From positions 6,968 to 15,123 of the forward strand of contig PBDN01000007.1 in assembly GCA_002718135.1 (NCBI GenBank): a DNA stretch of 8,156 nt, given 5' to 3'. Under the pieces are notes generated by a model. The model had not been told where the DNA came from. It searched no databases and worked only from the letters and a program-made list of their open reading frames with translations. A program made the position numbers and the translations under genes. The stretch comes from Pelagibacteraceae bacterium (GTDB lineage: Bacteria; Pseudomonadota; Alphaproteobacteria; HIMB59; GCA-002718135). This document shows, piece by piece, positions 1 to 8,156 of this stretch (position 1 is its first letter; the number at the start of each line of letters is the position of its first letter).

Positions 1-108
1 AAGACAATATAATCTCTTGGCATTCCTCCGAAGCAAAGAAACTGAGTTAATATCCGGCAAGACACAACTAATCCTAATTAAATTTTTTTTCAATAAATAT
101 GCAAATTT

Positions 109-118
109 ATCAGCTGAT
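109..118. repeat. 10-bp perfect palindrome
   Basis: The sequence ATCAGCTGAT reads the same on both strands and lies about 27 bases upstream of the TTGACA hexamer. It could be a half-site pair for a dimeric regulator of sdh, but a 10-bp palindrome can also occur by chance. No run of T follows it closely enough to make it a convincing terminator. I infer no specific regulator. Confidence 0.3.
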
Positions 119-144
119 TTTTGGCTAAATCTTGGTAAAAAATA

Positions 145-176
145 TTGACAATTTTAGTTCTATCCACAGATTTATA
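145..176 (+). promoter_or_regulatory. Possible sigma-70-type promoter for the sdh operon
   Basis: A perfect -35 hexamer TTGACA sits at 145-150. The matching -10 is poor: TTTATA at 171-176 needs a 20-base spacer, and nothing better lies at 17-18 bases. Other AT-rich -10-like hexamers (TATAAA at 184-189 and 199-204, CATAAT at 212-217) lack a good -35 at normal spacing. A promoter must lie somewhere upstream of sdhC if the operon starts here, and this is the strongest single element. The region is so AT-rich that -10 matches carry little weight. Confidence 0.3.
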
Positions 177-180
177 CACA
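160..180 (+). promoter_or_regulatory. Tandem DnaA-box-like 9-mers upstream of sdhC
   Basis: Two 9-mers in the same orientation start 12 bases apart. CTATCCACA (160-168) has one mismatch to the DnaA consensus TTATNCACA, and TTATACACA (172-180) is a perfect match, identical to a known E. coli box variant. They overlap the place where a -10 element belonging to the TTGACA hexamer would lie, and a very AT-rich stretch follows (181-240). Possible roles are DnaA control of sdh transcription, a DnaA-titrating site or part of a replication origin. Only the sequence match is seen. One further perfect match lies inside sdhD on the other strand (725-733), so chance matches do occur in this AT-rich DNA. 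Confidence 0.4.
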
Positions 181-282
181 TCTTATAAAAGAACAAAATA
201 TAAAAATTAATCATAATTTTTTTTGAATTTCTGCAAAAAAAATATAGTTATAAGATATAAGGCATCAATAAATAGCTTCAAA

Positions 283-651
283 ATGAACCAAGAACGTCCT
301 TTATCCCCACATCTATCTATTCATAAAAAAATTTTAACATCAGTTTTCTCTATATTTCATAGAGTTACCGGAATAGGTTTAAGTTTTGGATCTATTTTAA
401 TAGCTATTTGGATTTTATTATTGGCTCTGGGACCGAATTATTTTTATTTTTTTCAAAACATTTCATCTATTTTTGTCTTTAAACTTATTCTCTTTTTTTG
501 GACTTTGGCAATATTTTATCATCTCTTCAATGGAATACGATATTTGTTTTGGTCATTTGGAAAAGGAATGGCTCTGGATACAGTGTATTTATCTGGATAC
601 ATTGTTTTAGTGAGTTCAATAACTGCAACTATATTTGTTTGGATATTATAA
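283..651 (+). CDS. sdhC: Succinate dehydrogenase cytochrome b556 subunit (SdhC)
   Basis: This is the larger membrane anchor of complex II (122 aa). It binds haem b and quinone with SdhD and holds SdhAB on the cytoplasmic membrane. The N-terminus begins RPLSPHL and is followed by SIFHRVTG, whose Ser23 and Arg27 match the quinone-site Ser/Arg of the family. Three hydrophobic segments lie at about residues 30-50, 60-80 and 100-122. His80 in the YHLFNGIR motif fits the axial haem ligand. The second family histidine (NGIRH) is Tyr87 here, and the usual Asp three to four residues later is Ser91. I chose the ATG at 283 because family similarity starts there. An in-frame TTG at 223 would add 20 residues unlike the family. 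No Shine-Dalgarno sequence is evident. The stop overlaps sdhD by one base (TAATG). Confidence 0.92.
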   Translation: MNQERPLSPHLSIHKKILTSVFSIFHRVTGIGLSFGSILIAIWILLLALGPNYFYFFQNISSIFVFKLILFFWTLAIFYHLFNGIRYLFWSFGKGMALDTVYLSGYIVLVSSITATIFVWIL

Positions 652-983
652 TGAAAAATTATGCTGGAAAATGGATATTACAACGTGTGACAGCAATTGT
701 TTTAATTCCTCTTACTTTTTGGTTTGTGTATAATTGTATTTCATTTTCTTATTTAAGTTTTGATGAAATAATATTTTTTTTTAGTTCAATGTTAAACTCT
801 TTTTTATTTTTAATATTGATGATGTCGATGTTTTTGCATGCTAAAATTGGATGTGAGACTATATTAGACGATTATATTACTTCTAAAAGTAAAAAAAAAA
901 TTTCTAAATATTCAATAAAAGTTATTTTTTATGTTTGTATGAGCATAACAGTATTTTCTGTTATAAAAATAAACCTTTTATAA
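651..983 (+). CDS. sdhD: Succinate dehydrogenase membrane anchor subunit (SdhD)
   Basis: This is the small membrane anchor of complex II (110 aa), which pairs with SdhC to bind haem b and ubiquinone. The N-terminal WILQRVTA motif is typical of SdhD. His63 in the FLHAKIG segment fits the haem ligand, and the Asp74-Tyr75 pair eleven residues later fits the conserved DY of the quinone site, with the same spacing as E. coli His71/Asp82-Tyr83. Three hydrophobic segments lie at about residues 11-32, 40-63 and 86-106. The start ATG shares its A with the sdhC stop codon, and the stop again overlaps the next start (TAATG at 981-985), which implies translational coupling along sdhCDA. The coding sequence carries a T9 run (774-782) and an A10 run (891-900). 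A longer upstream reading in this frame is only a shadow of sdhC. Confidence 0.9.
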   Translation: MKNYAGKWILQRVTAIVLIPLTFWFVYNCISFSYLSFDEIIFFFSSMLNSFLFLILMMSMFLHAKIGCETILDDYITSKSKKKISKYSIKVIFYVCMSITVFSVIKINLL

Positions 984-2776
984 TGCCAAAGTCATACGAA
1001 TTTGTAGACCATCATTATGATGTACTAGTAGTTGGGGCTGGAGGATCTGGTTTAAGAGCAACACTAGGATCAGCTGAGTTAGGGTTGAAGACTGCTTGTA
1101 TATCAAAAGTTTTTCCTACCAGAAGTCATACTGTTGCGGCTCAAGGTGGTATAGGGGCTGCTCTTGGTAATATGGGAGAGGATAACTGGCGCTGGCATAT
1201 GTTTGATACCGTTAAAGGATCTGATTGGTTAGGAGATCAAGATGCTATCGAGTATTTGTGTGCAAATGCCCCGGAAGCTGTCATTGAACTTGAAGAATAT
1301 GGAATGCCATTTAGTAGAACACAAACAGGTAAAATTTATCAAAGACCTTTTGGAGGACATTTAACTAATAATGGTGAAGGAGCTCCCGCGATGCGCGCTT
1401 GTGCAGCAGCTGACAGAACCGGTCATGCTCTTCTGCATACATTGTACCAACAGTCATTAAAGCATAATGTAGAATTCTTTATAGAATATTTTGTTTTAGA
1501 TTTATTAATGGATAAAAGCGGTGACTGTAAAGGGGTTATAGCATGGTCTTTAGAAGATGGAATCATACATCGTTTTCTATCTCATCAAACAATAATCGCT
1601 ACCGGAGGATATGGAAGGGCATATTTTTCTTCTACAAGCGCCCATATATGTACAGGTGATGGGAGCGCAATGGTTTTGAGACAGGATTTACCTCTATCTG
1701 ATATGGAATTTATTCAATTTCATCCAACTGGTGTTTATGGAGCGGGTGTTTTAATTACAGAGGGAGCAAGAGGCGAAGGTGGCTATTTAACAAATAGAGA
1801 TGGTGAAAGATTTATGGAAAGATATGCTCCTAATGCTAAAGATTTAGCCTCACGGGATGTAGTAAGTAGAGCTATGACAATTGAAATAAACGAAAAAAGA
1901 GGTTGTGGTGAAAAAGCGGACCACATTCTTCTTCATCTTGAACATATTGATGCTTCAACATTAAAAAAAAGATTACCAGGTATCTCAGAAACAGCAAAAA
2001 TTTTTGCTGGAATTGATTTAACAAAAGAGCCTATTCCTGTCTTACCTACTGTTCATTATAATATGGGAGGTATACCAACAAATTATAGAAGTGAAGTTCT
2101 AAAACCAAATGATGATAACCCTGACCATGTGTGTGAAGGCCTATTGGCCGTTGGGGAGGCTGCTTGTGTTTCTGTTCATGGAGCTAATCGACTAGGAACA
2201 AATTCTTTAATTGATTTAATTGTCTTTGGCAAAGCAGCTAGTATTACTGCGTCAAAAAAAATTAAACCTAATTCATCAAAATTTGAGCTAAGTGATAATG
2301 CTTCTGAACAAACATTAGATCGGTTTGATAAAATTCGTTTTAATAAAGGTACTACATCTTCAGGAGAAATTAGAATTTCTATGCAAAAAATAATGCAACA
2401 AAAATGTTCTGTTTTTCGAACAAAAGATTTAATTGATGAGGGAATTGAAGAATTTAGCCAAATTGATTCATCTATGCGTAGTATTAATGTAAAAGACAAA
2501 TCTCTTATATTTAATACTGATTTAGTAGAGGCATTAGAATTAGAAAATTTAATAGCTCAATCAAAAGTTACTTTACACTCCGCATTAAATCGAACAGAAA
2601 GTCGTGGTGCACACGCGAGAGAAGATTATAAGATGAGAGATGATACTAATTGGCTAGTTCATTCATTGTCATGGTTAGGGCAGGACGGCAAAGTAAAAAT
2701 GGGTAAGCGCCCCGTACATATGAATACACTTACGAATAATATACAATCTATACCTCCAAAAAAGAGAGTATATTAA
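983..2776 (+). CDS. sdhA: Succinate dehydrogenase flavoprotein subunit (SdhA)
   Basis: This is the catalytic subunit of complex II (597 aa, normal family length). It oxidises succinate to fumarate on covalently bound FAD and passes electrons to SdhB. The N-terminal dinucleotide fold shows GAGGSG at residues 18-23. His49 in the [10 protein letters not shown] motif is the expected site of covalent FAD attachment. Active-site residues fit: His247 (FHPTG), Arg291 (ASRDVVSRA), His358 (VHYNMGG) and Arg403 (HGANRLG), with TEGARGEGG at 259-267. The C-terminus ends in PPKKRVY, as in alphaproteobacterial relatives. The ATG at 983 overlaps the sdhD stop. An upstream TTG at 935 would add 16 residues read from sdhD and is rejected. 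The next gene begins on the base after the stop. Confidence 0.98.
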   Translation: MPKSYEFVDHHYDVLVVGAGGSGLRATLGSAELGLKTACISKVFPTRSHTVAAQGGIGAALGNMGEDNWRWHMFDTVKGSDWLGDQDAIEYLCANAPEAVIELEEYGMPFSRTQTGKIYQRPFGGHLTNNGEGAPAMRACAAADRTGHALLHTLYQQSLKHNVEFFIEYFVLDLLMDKSGDCKGVIAWSLEDGIIHRFLSHQTIIATGGYGRAYFSSTSAHICTGDGSAMVLRQDLPLSDMEFIQFHPTGVYGAGVLITEGARGEGGYLTNRDGERFMERYAPNAKDLASRDVVSRAMTIEINEKRGCGEKADHILLHLEHIDASTLKKRLPGISETAKIFAGIDLTKEPIPVLPTVHYNMGGIPTNYRSEVLKPNDDNPDHVCEGLLAVGEAACVSVHGANRLGTNSLIDLIVFGKAASITASKKIKPNSSKFELSDNASEQTLDRFDKIRFNKGTTSSGEIRISMQKIMQQKCSVFRTKDLIDEGIEEFSQIDSSMRSINVKDKSLIFNTDLVEALELENLIAQSKVTLHSALNRTESRGAHAREDYKMRDDTNWLVHSLSWLGQDGKVKMGKRPVHMNTLTNNIQSIPPKKRVY

Positions 2777-3571
2777 ATGGTTCAATTTACTTTACCAAAA
2801 AACTCTAAGATTAATGAAGGTATTAAATACTCATGTTCTGATACTGTTGAAAAGTCAAAAAAAATAATTATTTATAGATGGGATCCTGAAAATAAAAAAA
2901 ACCCACGATTAGACACTTATGAAATTGATCTTAAAAATTGTGGACCAATGGTTTTAGATGCGCTTATTAAGATCAAAAATGAAATTGATTCAACTTTAAC
3001 TTTTAGAAGATCTTGTCGAGAAGGAGTTTGTGGATCTTGTGCAATGAATATAGATGGCGTAAATACATTAGCATGTTTAAAACCTATTGAGGATGTTAAA
3101 AAAGATATACGTATTTATCCTTTGCCCCATATGCGAGTTATAAAAGATTTGGTTCCTGATTTAAGTAAGGCATATAAGCAATTGGCCTCAATCAAACCAT
3201 GGTTACAAAAAGGTAGTAAGAATAGGCAATATTCAAAAAATAAATTAAAAGAAAGTACACAAAGTCAAAAGGATAGAGATAAGTTAGATGGACAATGGGA
3301 ATGCATATTATGCTTTTGTTGCACAACATCTTGCCCAAGTTACTGGTGGAATGGAGATGAATATCTTGGTCCTGCTGTTTTACTTCAAGCGGCTCGATGG
3401 GTAAATGATTCTAGAGATGATGAGAGAAAAAAAAGATTAAGTAAAATAAATGATTCTATGAAATTATTTCGTTGTCACTCCATAATGAATTGTACTCGTT
3501 CATGTCCAAAAGGACTAAACCCTGCAAAAGCAATTGCTGATTTAAAGAAGGCTATTGTTACAGAATTGTAA
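2777..3571 (+). CDS. sdhB: Succinate dehydrogenase iron-sulfur subunit (SdhB)
   Basis: This subunit (264 aa) carries electrons from the SdhA flavin to quinone through three clusters. The N-terminal ferredoxin-like domain has Cys80, Cys85, Cys88 and Cys100 for the [2Fe-2S] cluster. The C-terminal domain has the CILCFCC motif (Cys176, Cys179, Cys182) plus Cys243 for [4Fe-4S], and Cys186, Cys233 and Cys239 for [3Fe-4S]. The extra Cys181 is not a family ligand. The PSYWWN motif after Cys186 supplies the tryptophans near the quinone site. The start VQFTLPKNS matches alphaproteobacterial SdhB proteins. The ATG directly abuts the sdhA stop, and a partial Shine-Dalgarno sequence GAGAG lies eight bases upstream, inside sdhA. 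Confidence 0.97.
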   Translation: MVQFTLPKNSKINEGIKYSCSDTVEKSKKIIIYRWDPENKKNPRLDTYEIDLKNCGPMVLDALIKIKNEIDSTLTFRRSCREGVCGSCAMNIDGVNTLACLKPIEDVKKDIRIYPLPHMRVIKDLVPDLSKAYKQLASIKPWLQKGSKNRQYSKNKLKESTQSQKDRDKLDGQWECILCFCCTTSCPSYWWNGDEYLGPAVLLQAARWVNDSRDDERKKRLSKINDSMKLFRCHSIMNCTRSCPKGLNPAKAIADLKKAIVTEL

Positions 3572-3577
3572 TTCTAG

Positions 3578-4540
<963 letters not shown>

Positions 4541-4591
4541 TTTTAAAGGTATTATAATTTATAATTCAACATATAAAAATAAAGATTAATA

Positions 4592-5818
4592 ATGAATCTT
4601 CATGAATATCAAGCAAAAAAAATTCTTAGAAATTTTGGATTACCTTTACTTAAAGGAAAATCTTACGTTGATAACTTATCAAACTTAAATCAAGATATTA
4701 ATAATTTATCAGGACCACCTTGGGTTGTGAAATCCCAAATTCATGCTGGTGGAAGAGGAGCTGGAAAATTTAAAAATAATTTTAATGATAAAGGAGGAGT
4801 GCAAGTAGTTTCAGAAAAAAATGATGTTTTTAAAATTGCAGATTCAATGATGAATAATGTTTTGATAACAAAACAAACAGGCCCAAAAGGAAAGAAAGTA
4901 AAACGAATTTACATTGAAGAAGGTTGTAAAATAGAAAAAGAATTTTATCTAAGCATTTTAATAGATAGAAATACTTCTCAGCCAATGTTGATGATTTCAG
5001 CATCTGGTGGTATGGATATTGAAGAAGTTGCTGAATCTAATCCTGATGAAATTCGTTATAATTACTTTTCTCATTTAAACGTTCCTATAAAGAAAGAATT
5101 AAATGCTGGTTCAGCCACTTCTGTCATTGTATTGCCTTCATTTTATATTGAATTTTTAGACATTTCAGTAAAACAATTTGAAGAACTTAACGCTATAGTA
5201 ACAAAACTACTTAAATTATTTATTAATATAGATGCCAGTGTCATTGAGATTAACCCCTTAGTTTTAAATGATGAAGGGCATTTTATTTTATTAGATTCAA
5301 AGATAAGTTTAGATGATAATGCGTTATTTCGTCATCCAGAGTTAAAAGAATTACAAGATATAAGTGAAGAAGATCCATTAGAGTTAGAAGCAACTAAAAA
5401 TAATATGAACTATGTAAAGCTGGATGGTTCAATTGGATGTATGGTGAATGGAGCTGGTTTAGCAATGGCAACTATGGATTTAATTAAACAGTTTGGAGAA
5501 GAGCCTGCAAATTTTTTAGATTTAGGAGGAACTGCTAATAAAGAAAGGGCAGTAAAAGGATTTAAAATTATTCAGTCGGATCCAAATGTTAAGTCAGTCC
5601 TTATTAATATATTTGGAGGAATTATTCATTGTGACATGATAGCAAATGGTATTATTGAAGCAGTCAAGGAACTGAATTTTAAATTACCAATTGTCGTACG
5701 TTTTCAGGGAACAAACTCTAATGAAGGAAGAGATATTATTAATAAGTCAAATTTAGGTATGACTTCAGTTGAAGATTTTACTGAAGCGGCAAAAAAAGTT
5801 GTAGAGTTAGCAAAATAA
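4592..5818 (+). CDS. sucC: Succinyl-CoA synthetase (succinate-CoA ligase) beta subunit (SucC)
   Basis: The beta subunit (408 aa, slightly longer than the usual 386-400) binds ADP or GDP in an ATP-grasp domain and pairs with SucD to convert succinyl-CoA to succinate with substrate-level phosphorylation. It begins with the canonical MNLHEYQAK. Lys47 and the HAGGRG motif at 51-56 belong to the nucleotide site. Asn221 (EINPL) and Asp235 fit the Mg2+ ligands. NALFRHPE (243-250), GCMVNGAGLAMATMD (282-296) and IFGGI (340-344) are family signatures. The glycine loop reads DLGGTANKE (310-318), where most family members have a third Gly in place of Thr314. The leader is very AT-rich and has no clear Shine-Dalgarno sequence. 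The ATG of sucD follows the stop directly. Confidence 0.97.
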   Translation: MNLHEYQAKKILRNFGLPLLKGKSYVDNLSNLNQDINNLSGPPWVVKSQIHAGGRGAGKFKNNFNDKGGVQVVSEKNDVFKIADSMMNNVLITKQTGPKGKKVKRIYIEEGCKIEKEFYLSILIDRNTSQPMLMISASGGMDIEEVAESNPDEIRYNYFSHLNVPIKKELNAGSATSVIVLPSFYIEFLDISVKQFEELNAIVTKLLKLFINIDASVIEINPLVLNDEGHFILLDSKISLDDNALFRHPELKELQDISEEDPLELEATKNNMNYVKLDGSIGCMVNGAGLAMATMDLIKQFGEEPANFLDLGGTANKERAVKGFKIIQSDPNVKSVLINIFGGIIHCDMIANGIIEAVKELNFKLPIVVRFQGTNSNEGRDIINKSNLGMTSVEDFTEAAKKVVELAK

Positions 5819-6703
5819 ATGTCAATTATAATCAATAAAGACACTAAAGTCATATGTCAGGGCTTCACTGGATCTCAAGGAACTTTTCATTCTAAGCAAG
5901 CTATTGATTATGGGACTCGTATGGTTGGAGGAGTAACGCCTGGCAAAGGAGGAAATACTCATTTAAATCTTCCAGTTTTTAATTCAGTGCAAGAGGCTGT
6001 TGATAAAACCAAACCTGATGCTTCAGTAATTTATGTTCCAGCAAAATTTGCAACAAAGGCTATTCATGAAGCTATAGATGCTAATATTAAAATTATTTCA
6101 TGTATTACTGAAGGCATTCCAGTTTTAGATATGGTGGAAATTAAAAAAAGAATCATTAAGAAAAAAATATATTTTATTGGACCAAATTGTCCCGGTCTCG
6201 TTACTCCGGACGAGTGTAAGATTGGTATTATGCCTGGTTTTATTCATAAAAAAGGCAAAATTGGAATAGTTAGCCGTTCGGGAACTCTTACATATGAAGC
6301 AGTTTGGCAAACATCGGAAATAGGTCTTGGTCAAACAACCTGCGTAGGTATTGGAGGAGATCCTATTCATGGGATGAGTTTTATTGATTGTATAGATCTT
6401 TTTCTAAAAGACGAAGAGACAAAAGGAATATTAATGATTGGAGAAATAGGAGGTTCTGCTGAAGAAGATGCAGCTGAATTTATTAAAAAATCTTCCATTA
6501 AGAAGCCTACTGCAGCTTTTATTGCTGGTATTACGGCTCCAAAAGGAAAACGTATGGGACATGCTGGAGCTATAATATCAGGAAAAAAAGGAACTGCTGA
6601 GTCTAAAATTAAGGCTTTAGAACAAGCAAACGTTTTAATAGCTCCTTCACCTGCAAAACTTGGTGAAACCATGCTAAATGCGATGCAAAAAAGCTATACT
6701 TAG
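5819..6703 (+). CDS. sucD: Succinyl-CoA synthetase (succinate-CoA ligase) alpha subunit (SucD)
   Basis: The alpha subunit (294 aa, normal length) binds CoA and carries the phosphohistidine intermediate. The N-terminal CoA-binding fold shows [12 protein letters not shown] at residues 14-25 and GGVTPGKGG at 37-45. GPNCPG (121-126) and SRSGTLTYE (152-160) are strongly conserved. His248 in the [10 protein letters not shown] motif is the expected phosphorylated residue, equivalent to E. coli His246. The gene abuts sucC without a spare base, so translation is probably coupled, consistent with the fixed partnership of the subunits. It ends in TAG, while every other complete gene here ends in TAA. 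No hairpin follows, so transcription may continue into sucA. Confidence 0.98.
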   Translation: MSIIINKDTKVICQGFTGSQGTFHSKQAIDYGTRMVGGVTPGKGGNTHLNLPVFNSVQEAVDKTKPDASVIYVPAKFATKAIHEAIDANIKIISCITEGIPVLDMVEIKKRIIKKKIYFIGPNCPGLVTPDECKIGIMPGFIHKKGKIGIVSRSGTLTYEAVWQTSEIGLGQTTCVGIGGDPIHGMSFIDCIDLFLKDEETKGILMIGEIGGSAEEDAAEFIKKSSIKKPTAAFIAGITAPKGKRMGHAGAIISGKKGTAESKIKALEQANVLIAPSPAKLGETMLNAMQKSYT

Positions 6704-6755
6704 AAAAAAATCATATTAATAATCATATTATATATTGGTACACTAAATATTTTAA
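6704..6755 (+). repeat. AT-rich sucD-sucA spacer with a 10-base direct repeat
   Basis: AATCATATTA occurs at 6709-6718 and again at 6721-6730, a period of 12 bases, close to one helical turn. It could be a tandem binding site for a regulator of sucAB, or only low-complexity sequence. The spacer has no terminator hairpin and no convincing -35/-10 pair. There is also no Shine-Dalgarno sequence before the sucA ATG. Confidence 0.35.
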
Positions 6756-8156
6756 ATGAACGACAGCTTTCTTAATAGTGCAAATGCGCCTTACGTGGCA
6801 GAGTTGTTTTTTAAATTCAAAGAAGATCCAAATTCAATTGACAAAAGTTGGAGCAATTTTTTCGAAACATTTCATGAAGATGATTTGGCAATATTATCTG
6901 ATTTTGGTGGACCAGAATGGAAAAAAAGACCATCAAGTGTAATAGATAATGTATCTTTTGATAAATTAATTCTTTCTTCCACAAATATAGATTTTAATAG
7001 TTTTAAAAATTCAACATTAGACTCAATTAGAGCACTTAGATTAATTAGAGCTTATCGTATCAATGGACATTTGATTGCTGAACTGGATCCATTAAAGCTA
7101 CAAAAAAAAAATTATCATCCTGAATTAGATTATAAATCATATGGTTTTACTGATTCTGATTTTAATAAAGAAATTTTTATTGATGGGAGTTTAGGCTTAG
7201 AAAAAGCAACACTGAAAAAAATTATAAAAATATTAAATGAAACTTATGCTGCATCTATAGGTGTTGAATTTTTGCATATTCAATCACCAGAGCAGAAACA
7301 ATGGGTACAAGAAAGAATTGAGGAAGTTAGAAATAAAACAATTTTCTCAGCAAATGGTAAAAAGGGAATATTTCAGCGACTAGTAGAATCAGAGCTGTTT
7401 GAGCAATATTTAGACAAAAGATTTTTAGGAACAAAGAGATATGGAATAGAAGGTGGAGAATCAATGATTCCTGGAATTGAACAGATTGTAAAACAATCAT
7501 GTTTGTCGGATGTTGAAAATATTTTTTTTGGAACAGCCCATCGAGGTAGATTGACCTTATTAGCAGCTGTTTTAGGAATGCCTTACAGAGGCATTTTATC
7601 GAAATTTCAAGGTGATCTTAACGATCCAAATGAAGTGCTAGGTTCTGGAGATGTAAAATATCATTTAGGTGTTTCTAGTGATAGAGAATTTGAAGGGAAA
7701 AAGATACACCTTACATTAACTCCAAATCCTTCTCATCTTGAAGCAGTGGATCCGGTTGTGGTTGGCAAAGTAAGAGCAAAACAAACACTCTTGAATGATA
7801 AAAAAACTGATAAGGTTTTTGGTTTATTAATTCATGGTGATGCCGCAATGGCTGGACAAGGTATTGTCGCGGAAACATTTGCAATGTCTCAACTAAGAGG
7901 TTTTAGAACAGGAGGAACGATTCACTTTGTTATTAATAATCAAATTGGTTTTACTACAGTTCCTCATTATGGGCGTTCAGCACCTTATTGTACAGAAATT
8001 GCAAAAATGGTTCAGGCACCAATTTTTCATGTAAATGGTGATAATCCAGAAGCAGTAGTGCATGTTTGTCGATTAGCTGCAGATTATAGAAATAAATTTA
8101 AAGAAGATGTTGTAGTTGATATGTTTTGTTATCGTCGATCAGGACATAACGAAGCA
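6756..8156 (+). CDS. sucA: 2-oxoglutarate dehydrogenase E1 component (SucA), 3' end missing
   Basis: This is the thiamine-diphosphate-dependent E1 subunit, which decarboxylates 2-oxoglutarate and transfers the succinyl group to the lipoyl E2 (SucB). The window holds 467 codons, about half of a typical protein of 930-990 residues, open to the edge. The N-terminal E2-binding segment is present (FLNSANAPYVAELFF, then DPNSID with SWSNFF). GTAHRGRLTLL contains His262, equivalent to an E. coli active-site histidine at 260. The DVKYHLG, PNPSHLEAVDPV and YRRSGHNEA motifs are diagnostic. Gly361-Asp362 (HGDAAMAGQG) and Asn394-Asn395 (NNQIGFTT) form the ThDP/Mg2+ motif. A TAA codon stands immediately before the ATG in frame, so this is the first possible ATG start. 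An A10 run lies at 7102-7111 and a T8 run at 7522-7529. Confidence 0.97.
   Translation, partial: MNDSFLNSANAPYVAELFFKFKEDPNSIDKSWSNFFETFHEDDLAILSDFGGPEWKKRPSSVIDNVSFDKLILSSTNIDFNSFKNSTLDSIRALRLIRAYRINGHLIAELDPLKLQKKNYHPELDYKSYGFTDSDFNKEIFIDGSLGLEKATLKKIIKILNETYAASIGVEFLHIQSPEQKQWVQERIEEVRNKTIFSANGKKGIFQRLVESELFEQYLDKRFLGTKRYGIEGGESMIPGIEQIVKQSCLSDVENIFFGTAHRGRLTLLAAVLGMPYRGILSKFQGDLNDPNEVLGSGDVKYHLGVSSDREFEGKKIHLTLTPNPSHLEAVDPVVVGKVRAKQTLLNDKKTDKVFGLLIHGDAAMAGQGIVAETFAMSQLRGFRTGGTIHFVINNQIGFTTVPHYGRSAPYCTEIAKMVQAPIFHVNGDNPEAVVHVCRLAADYRNKFKEDVVVDMFCYRRSGHNEA

Larger units (their letters stand above)
1..282. other. Upstream non-coding region with no assignable gene
   Basis: This AT-rich leader lies before sdhC. 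One + frame is open from position 2 to a TGA at 146-148 (48 codons), and a - strand frame runs off the left edge (a GTG at 65-63 or an ATG at 23-21 could be starts). Neither translation resembles a family I recognise, and open frames this short also arise by chance. One of them could still be the end or start of a neighbouring gene. The rest holds T and A runs, a 10-bp palindrome, a TTGACA hexamer and DnaA-box-like sequences, listed separately. I see no tRNA, rRNA or terminator-like hairpin. Confidence 0.5.

Noticed and set aside
1..30. Divergent gene start on the - strand with a GGAGG-like Shine-Dalgarno before an ATG at 23-21
   Set aside because: The GGAGG is only one base from the ATG, too close for normal initiation, and only seven codons fall inside the window.
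223..282. 20-residue N-terminal extension of SdhC from a TTG at 223
   Set aside because: SdhC family similarity begins at the ATG at 283, and the extension is an AT-rich translation without a Shine-Dalgarno sequence.
725..733. Perfect DnaA box on the - strand inside sdhD
   Set aside because: It lies in codons for Phe-Val-Tyr-Asn of a membrane segment with no partner box nearby. About one such match is unsurprising in AT-rich DNA of this length.
935..982. Longer SdhA starting at a TTG inside sdhD
   Set aside because: The extra 16 residues are sdhD read in another frame. The ATG at 983 forms the TAATG junction and matches family starts.
2176..2499. Reverse-strand open frame within sdhA, and similar ones at 3781-4005, 6125-6370 and 6367-6672
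   Set aside because: Each lies wholly inside a strongly supported + strand gene and has no recognisable motif, so these are shadow frames.
4541..4591. Internal promoter before sucC from TATAAT at 4553-4558
   Set aside because: There is no -35-like hexamer at a suitable distance, and TATAAT matches are cheap in such AT-rich sequence.

Overview
The window is a compact, strongly AT-rich stretch of a bacterial chromosome. It carries one block of TCA-cycle genes, all on the + strand: sdhC-sdhD-sdhA-sdhB-mdh-sucC-sucD-sucA, with sucA cut by the right edge. This gene order, the LDH-like malate dehydrogenase and the alphaproteobacterial look of the Sdh and Suc proteins point to an alphaproteobacterium. 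The base composition, the many A and T runs and the near-absence of intergenic space suggest a streamlined or reduced genome, such as SAR11/HIMB59-like marine lineages or a Rickettsiales-like lineage. I cannot separate these by eye.

Layout: positions 1-282 hold no gene I can assign. They are very AT-rich, with a TTGACA hexamer at 145-150, a tandem pair of DnaA-box-like 9-mers at 160-180 and a 10-bp palindrome at 109-118. From 283 to 3571 lies sdhCDAB, packed so tightly that consecutive genes overlap by one base (TAATG, twice) or abut with no gap (TAAATG). A short spacer with a usable ribosome-binding site leads into mdh (3590-4540). A 51-base spacer precedes sucC (4592-5818), which abuts sucD (5819-6703). 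A 52-base AT-rich spacer with a small direct repeat precedes sucA (6756 to the window end, 467 codons, no stop reached). No gap contains a recognisable terminator hairpin, so the eight genes could be one transcription unit.

Together the products cover 2-oxoglutarate to oxaloacetate except for fumarase and the E2/E3 parts of the 2-oxoglutarate dehydrogenase complex. SucA starts decarboxylation of 2-oxoglutarate, SucCD converts succinyl-CoA to succinate with nucleotide triphosphate formation, SdhCDAB oxidises succinate to fumarate and reduces quinone, and Mdh oxidises malate to oxaloacetate. sucB, and perhaps lpd, would be expected just beyond the right edge.

This is an ordinary core-metabolism region. 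I see no mobile element, CRISPR array, RNA gene, broken gene or unknown accessory system. The most unusual feature is the DnaA-box pair in the sdh upstream region. Smaller oddities are a His-to-Tyr change near the SdhC haem site, a Gly-to-Thr change in a SucC glycine loop, and several 8-10 base homopolymers inside essential genes.
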